A stretch of DNA of 64,000 bases from Labilithrix sp. (lineage in GTDB: Bacteria; Myxococcota_A; Polyangia; Polyangiales; Polyangiaceae): assembly GCA_019637195.1 (NCBI GenBank), contig JAHBWA010000013.1, positions 1 to 64,000 of the forward strand, given 5' to 3'. Made by a program: the position numbers and the translations under genes. The notes below the pieces were generated by a model that saw only the letters and a list, made by a program, of their open reading frames with translations, was not told where the DNA came from and did not search any database. Below, in pieces: positions 60,871-64,000 of the stretch. Within the stretch, counting starts at the first letter, position 1. Each line of letters begins with the position of its first letter.

Positions 60871-61533
60871 ATGCGCTTGCTCGGATCGAGCCTTCTCCTC
60901 GCAACCTTGGTGCTTGCGTGCAGCAGCACGAGCACGACCGGAGACATCGGCTCACAGACCGATGCGCTCGAGGCGTACCGCGACGGGTGCGACGCCGGAG
61001 CGTGCGGTGCGCGCCCCGCGCCGCAACACCAGTGCGTGGGTGGCTATGCGGTGAGCGTGTGCACCAAGGCGCGCGGTGCGTGCGGCTGGCAAATCGATTG
61101 CGCCGACGAGCCGCCGCCGGACTACGACGGCAACGTCGGCGTGAGCCCGTGCGACGTGAACACGACCGCCGAGCAGGCGTGTGGCCCGCTGCCGGTCTAC
61201 GACGACGCGGATTGTGTGTACGGCTTCATCGGCGAGCCGCAGTGCGAGCGCTACGGCAACGCGTCCTGCGCGTGGTCGCGTCGCTGCCGCCCGAAGCCGT
61301 GTGACCAGTCGGGCACGTGCAACGCGCTCGATCGCTCCAAGCTCGGCGCCGCATGCGACGCCCAGATCCCGTGCCCGACCGGCTCGAGCTGCGGGTCGAT
61401 CAGCGTGAACATCGGCGACTACGTCCCTCCGACGTGCATCGAGGGCGATCCGTGCAGCGCGCTCACCTGCGCCCCCGGCCTCCAGTGCTACGTCGCCGAG
61501 AGCTACCCGTTGCAAGTGGGCTGCGGGCGCTGA
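60871..61533 (+). CDS. Cys-rich lipoprotein of unknown function
   Basis: Predicted 220 residues. Signal MRLLGSSLLLATLVLAC with lipobox VLAC (C17). The mature protein has about 22 Cys in pairs and small modules (GCDAGACGARP, CTKARGACGWQIDC, ASCAWSRRCRPKPC, SALTCAPGLQC), suggesting several small disulfide-bonded domains. Same general class as the lipoprotein at 34682-35476 but without clear sequence match. Probably surface exposed. Confidence 0.65.
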   Translation: MRLLGSSLLLATLVLACSSTSTTGDIGSQTDALEAYRDGCDAGACGARPAPQHQCVGGYAVSVCTKARGACGWQIDCADEPPPDYDGNVGVSPCDVNTTAEQACGPLPVYDDADCVYGFIGEPQCERYGNASCAWSRRCRPKPCDQSGTCNALDRSKLGAACDAQIPCPTGSSCGSISVNIGDYVPPTCIEGDPCSALTCAPGLQCYVAESYPLQVGCGR

Positions 61534-61596
61534 GCGCTCCGCCGGCGGCGAGCGCGCGCCGGTGAACGCGGTCCGCGGACGCCGCTGAACGACGAA

Positions 61597-61620
61597 GCGC
61601 CGAGCGTCACGCCTCGGCGC
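61597..61620. terminator. Hairpin between convergent genes
   Basis: 8-bp stem GCGCCGAG / CTCGGCGC with an 8-base loop, after the Cys-rich lipoprotein (+) and facing the dehydratase-like gene (-). Confidence 0.45.
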
Positions 61621-61642
61621 GCGGCGTCACCCTCGCGACAGC

Positions 61643-61831
61643 GAAGCGAGGAGCGGTCACTGCTCGCTTGGCCGAGCGATCACTCTTCTCGCTCGGGCTC
61701 GGCCGCTCGCTGCGCGCGTGGCGTCCCCCCTCGCGTCGGTGAAGCGAGGAGTGGTCGCTCGCTCGCTTCGCTCCCGACCGATCACGCCTCTCGAAGGGAA
61801 GCGTGATCGCTCGGTCGATCGATCACTCTTC
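61643..61831. repeat. Cluster of short direct and inverted repeats
   Basis: GAAGCGAGGAGYGGTC occurs at 61643-61658 and 61741-61756 (one mismatch). CGATCACTCTTC occurs at 61677-61688 and 61820-61831. CCGAGCGATCAC (61672-61683) has its exact complement at 61803-61814. The block covers most of the intergenic region and runs into the 3' end of the dehydratase-like gene. Confidence 0.65.
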
Positions 61832-63691
61832 GGCGGCCGCGTCGAGCGTGGACTCGGCGCGCTGCGCCTTCTTCTTCATCGCGCGGATCTCGCGGAGGAT
61901 CGTGATGTCCTCCTTGACGCGCTCGGCGACCTTCGGCGCGTCCTTCACGGCCGTCACGAGGCTGACCGCGAGGTGCGGCGTCTTCTGGATCGCCTGCTTG
62001 CCGCCCGTGACGACGCCGAGGACGCGGTCCTTCCAGCGCTGTGCGCGCGTCTTCGTGATGTACGGCGCGACGGCCGCGACGACGTCCGCGTTGTTCCCGC
62101 AGTACACGTGCGCCGCCTTGTAGAGCGAGCTGCGGAACTTCGGGTTCGCGTCGAGGTAGGCGGCGACCTGCTCACGCGTGACGCCGTTGTCGGCGAGCGC
62201 GCGCTCGTACTCGGCCTGCGCCGCCTGCTTCGCCTTGAAGAGGTACATCTGCACGCGCGAGTAGAAGTTCACGCGGCCGTCGCCGCTGGTCTCGACGGGG
62301 CAGAAGATCGTGCCGGGGAACTTCTCGGTGATCGCCGACTGGACGCCGTCGGAGACGCCGGCGCTCGGCATGCAGCCGAAGGGCTTCACGCTGAGCGTCA
62401 TGTGCGCCTTCTGGTGCACGACGTTCATGATCAGCTTGCCGACCTCCATGTGGCCTTCACCGCCGCGGAGATCGTTGTTGTAGTAGCCGTGGCTGACCTC
62501 GGCGATCTTCTCCATGTCGGGCAGCTTGAAGCCGTAGAGGCCCGCCGCGTGCGCGAACGACTGGAAGAGGAGGCGGACGCCGAAGTCACCGGCGTAGCCG
62601 ATGGCGAGCTTCTGGAAGACGGCCATCGGGCCGCCGCCGCCGAGGCCGTACTTCGCGGTGTCCCACTCGCGGAGATCGGCGCGCTCCTTGGTGTCGTTCT
62701 TGACCTCCCAGAGCGTGTAGAGCAGCCACGCCGCGAGCAGCTGGATGTCGCACTCGGCGCCTTCCTGCTCGAGGAACTGCTGGAGCTGGTAGTTGCCGTC
62801 GCCCTCGGTCGTCATCGCCCAGAACTCGCCGATGATGCTGACCTTCGGCTTCACGCGAGTCTTGTCGACCTGGACGGCCGCGAAGATCGGCTTGCACTTC
62901 CACAGCGCCGCCATGATGTTGCTCTTGGTCTCGAGCGCTTCGTAGACGAGCTTCTTCGCCTTCTCGAGGGCCTCGTTCGTGGCGCCCGGGACGACCTCGT
63001 AGGGGCGGAGGCGGTAGCCGATGGCGTTGAGGACGTCGCCCGCGAACATGCCCTTGACGATCGACCAGAAGAAGGTCGGGTTCAGCTCGAGGCCGACGTC
63101 GTCGCCGGTCGCCTGCTTCAGGCCGCCCGTCTGCTGGAAGAGCATGACGCGGAAGCCGTCGAAGCCGGCGTCGCGCAGGGCCTTCCGGTACTCGGTGACG
63201 TACATGCCGAAGCGGCACGGGCCGCACGCGCCCGCGGTGAGGAAGACGAACTTGTCGACGATCTCCTCGGCGGTCATCCCGTGCTTGTCGCGCAGCGTGA
63301 TGAGGTACTGAACGAGGTTGCCGACCGTGAAGTACGTCGGGTTGCACTGACCGCGGTTGCCGAACTCCTTGCCGGTCTGGAAGCCCTCGGTCGTCGGGCA
63401 GTCGAGCATCTGGACCTGGTAGCCGATGCCCTTGAGGCCGCCCTCGATGAGGTAGTCCTGGGCGACGGTGAGGCCGCCGATGAGGAGCGTGACCTTCGCG
63501 CGCTCCGACTTCTTGAAGCCGAGGCCGACCATGTCTTCGACCCACTGCTCGACCTTGCCGTCGAGGCCGAGGCGCGCCCTCTCCGCCTCCTCGAACTTCT
63601 TCAGCTCGGCGTCGATGTCGAGCGATTGCCCGGCGACCGGAAGCTTCTTCTTCTTCGCTGCGGTGGTGACGGTGCTGTTCTGGCTGTTCAT
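61823..63691 (-). CDS. 2-hydroxyacyl-CoA dehydratase D-component-like protein (COG3581 type)
   Basis: Predicted 622 residues. The conserved Cys blocks of this family are present: LDCPTTEGFQTGKEFGN and RGQCNPTYFTVGN, LTAGACGPCRFGMY, KPFGCMPSAGVSDGV, and TIFCPVETSGDGRVN. Classical members use a low-potential Fe-S cluster, activated by an ATPase, to dehydrate hydroxyacyl-CoAs. COG3581 proteins are often found fused or next to the activase and their substrate is usually unknown. The ATG at 63691 has GGAG at 6 bases. A GTG at 63715 overlapping the upstream stop is the alternative. The final ~90 residues are helical and basic. Confidence 0.75.
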   Translation of the reverse strand: MNSQNSTVTTAAKKKKLPVAGQSLDIDAELKKFEEAERARLGLDGKVEQWVEDMVGLGFKKSERAKVTLLIGGLTVAQDYLIEGGLKGIGYQVQMLDCPTTEGFQTGKEFGNRGQCNPTYFTVGNLVQYLITLRDKHGMTAEEIVDKFVFLTAGACGPCRFGMYVTEYRKALRDAGFDGFRVMLFQQTGGLKQATGDDVGLELNPTFFWSIVKGMFAGDVLNAIGYRLRPYEVVPGATNEALEKAKKLVYEALETKSNIMAALWKCKPIFAAVQVDKTRVKPKVSIIGEFWAMTTEGDGNYQLQQFLEQEGAECDIQLLAAWLLYTLWEVKNDTKERADLREWDTAKYGLGGGGPMAVFQKLAIGYAGDFGVRLLFQSFAHAAGLYGFKLPDMEKIAEVSHGYYNNDLRGGEGHMEVGKLIMNVVHQKAHMTLSVKPFGCMPSAGVSDGVQSAITEKFPGTIFCPVETSGDGRVNFYSRVQMYLFKAKQAAQAEYERALADNGVTREQVAAYLDANPKFRSSLYKAAHVYCGNNADVVAAVAPYITKTRAQRWKDRVLGVVTGGKQAIQKTPHLAVSLVTAVKDAPKVAERVKEDITILREIRAMKKKAQRAESTLDAAAEE

Positions 63692-63711
63692 GGTGTTCTC
63701 CGTCTCTTCCT

Positions 63712-64000
63712 TCACTCAGCGGCGCTCGACGCGTCGGTCGTCGTGTTGCGGGCGGGAACGATCTTCCCGTCCTTGGTCTTCTTCCCGAGCTTCACGATCC
63801 CCTTCTGGACCTCGGGCTCCATCGGGCGGCCCGCGTGGGGCACGTAGGCCTGGAGCTTCGCGCGGAGCTCCTCGATCTGCGCGACCAGCCCCGCGTCCTG
63901 TACGCGGCGCTCGGCCATCTGCTTCGACTTGAGCTCGAGGAGCTCGAGGCGCTTCTCGTCGATCGCGTGCTCGAGCTCGTGACGACGCTTGCTCGCGTCC
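63712..64000 (-). CDS. C-terminal coiled-coil end of the gene upstream (5' end outside window)
   Basis: The frame is open through the window edge and gives 95 residues. They are charged and helical (HELEHAIDEKRLELLELKSK, LVAQIEELRAKLQAYV), then a basic tail PEVQKGIVKLGKKTKDGKIV. The stop overlaps or nearly touches the dehydratase-like start, so the two are coupled. By analogy it may be the end of an activating ATPase, but no catalytic motif is inside the window. Confidence 0.5.
   Translation of the reverse strand, partial: DASKRRHELEHAIDEKRLELLELKSKQMAERRVQDAGLVAQIEELRAKLQAYVPHAGRPMEPEVQKGIVKLGKKTKDGKIVPARNTTTDASSAAE

Noticed and set aside
1..64000. tRNA, rRNA and insertion-sequence search by eye
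   Set aside because: I found no tRNA-like T-loop/acceptor pattern, no rRNA consensus and no transposase motif. A covariance-model scan would be needed to be sure.

Overview
This is a GC-rich (about 70% or more by eye) bacterial chromosome segment that reads as Myxococcota, probably Polyangia. The grounds are the many acidic, Cys-rich surface lipoproteins, Ser/Thr kinases with odd C-terminal fusions, several FG- and Ig-like exported proteins, an RHS protein, and very few classical Shine-Dalgarno sites at isolated genes. I saw no rRNA or tRNA gene, no CRISPR array, no prophage and no intact IS element. The taxonomic call is inference from style, not from a marker gene.

Layout. 0-4.8 kb is accessory: the 3' end of an RHS protein with a translationally coupled partner, a von Willebrand-type lipoprotein remnant, an LpqC-like esterase lipoprotein, a C39-like cysteine protease candidate, and a full-length but frame-shattered malate dehydrogenase gene. 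5-7.1 kb holds a small membrane protein and a membrane-bound metallophosphoesterase. 7.3-13.0 kb is the centrepiece: a five-gene, stop/start-overlapping phosphonate operon (PEP mutase fused to a nucleotidyltransferase, phosphonopyruvate decarboxylase, 2-aminoethylphosphonate transaminase, a CDP-alcohol phosphatidyltransferase, a second nucleotidyltransferase). Read together the genes predict PEP to phosphonopyruvate to phosphonoacetaldehyde to 2-aminoethylphosphonate, CMP activation, then transfer to a membrane alcohol, giving a phosphonolipid.

13-30.7 kb: icd, then a block in which two membrane proteins sharing a two-Cys C-terminal domain (one of them a pseudokinase) flank a coupled pair of giant DUF3857/transglutaminase proteins, one with the Cys-His-Asp triad and one without. 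Then come a heme-motif beta-propeller lipoprotein and the housekeeping pair yebC-ruvC. 30.9-46.7 kb is mostly ordinary: LolA, a zinc-ribbon membrane protein, an orphan DNA methyltransferase, a 2Fe-2S ferredoxin, a lipase coupled to an ECF sigma factor, a DUF882 peptidase, an alginate-export-like porin, CCA-adding enzyme, acyl-CoA dehydrogenase, HAD phosphatase, a lipoprotein with five Ig-like repeats, and Hsp33. 46.9-49.2 kb: a papain-like lipoprotein and a beta-barrel.

49.1-52.9 kb is a zone where four adjacent genes (a C-terminally anchored membrane protein, a TetR regulator, a porin and a lipoprotein) are all recognisable but broken by repeated one-base shifts, often the loss of one base from a short run. 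A perfect palindrome sits between the TetR gene and the porin. 53.7-64 kb: an EamA transporter, a sphingosine-phosphate-lyase-like decarboxylase coupled to an amidohydrolase, a kinase-FGE fusion, a lipoprotein with a Fur-box-like site, a Cys-rich lipoprotein and a 2-hydroxyacyl-CoA-dehydratase-like protein whose upstream partner runs off the window.

A window-wide regulatory pattern is a TAnnnT hexamer placed 7-10 bases before the start codon of many stand-alone genes lacking a ribosome binding site. This suggests widespread leaderless or near-leaderless transcription.
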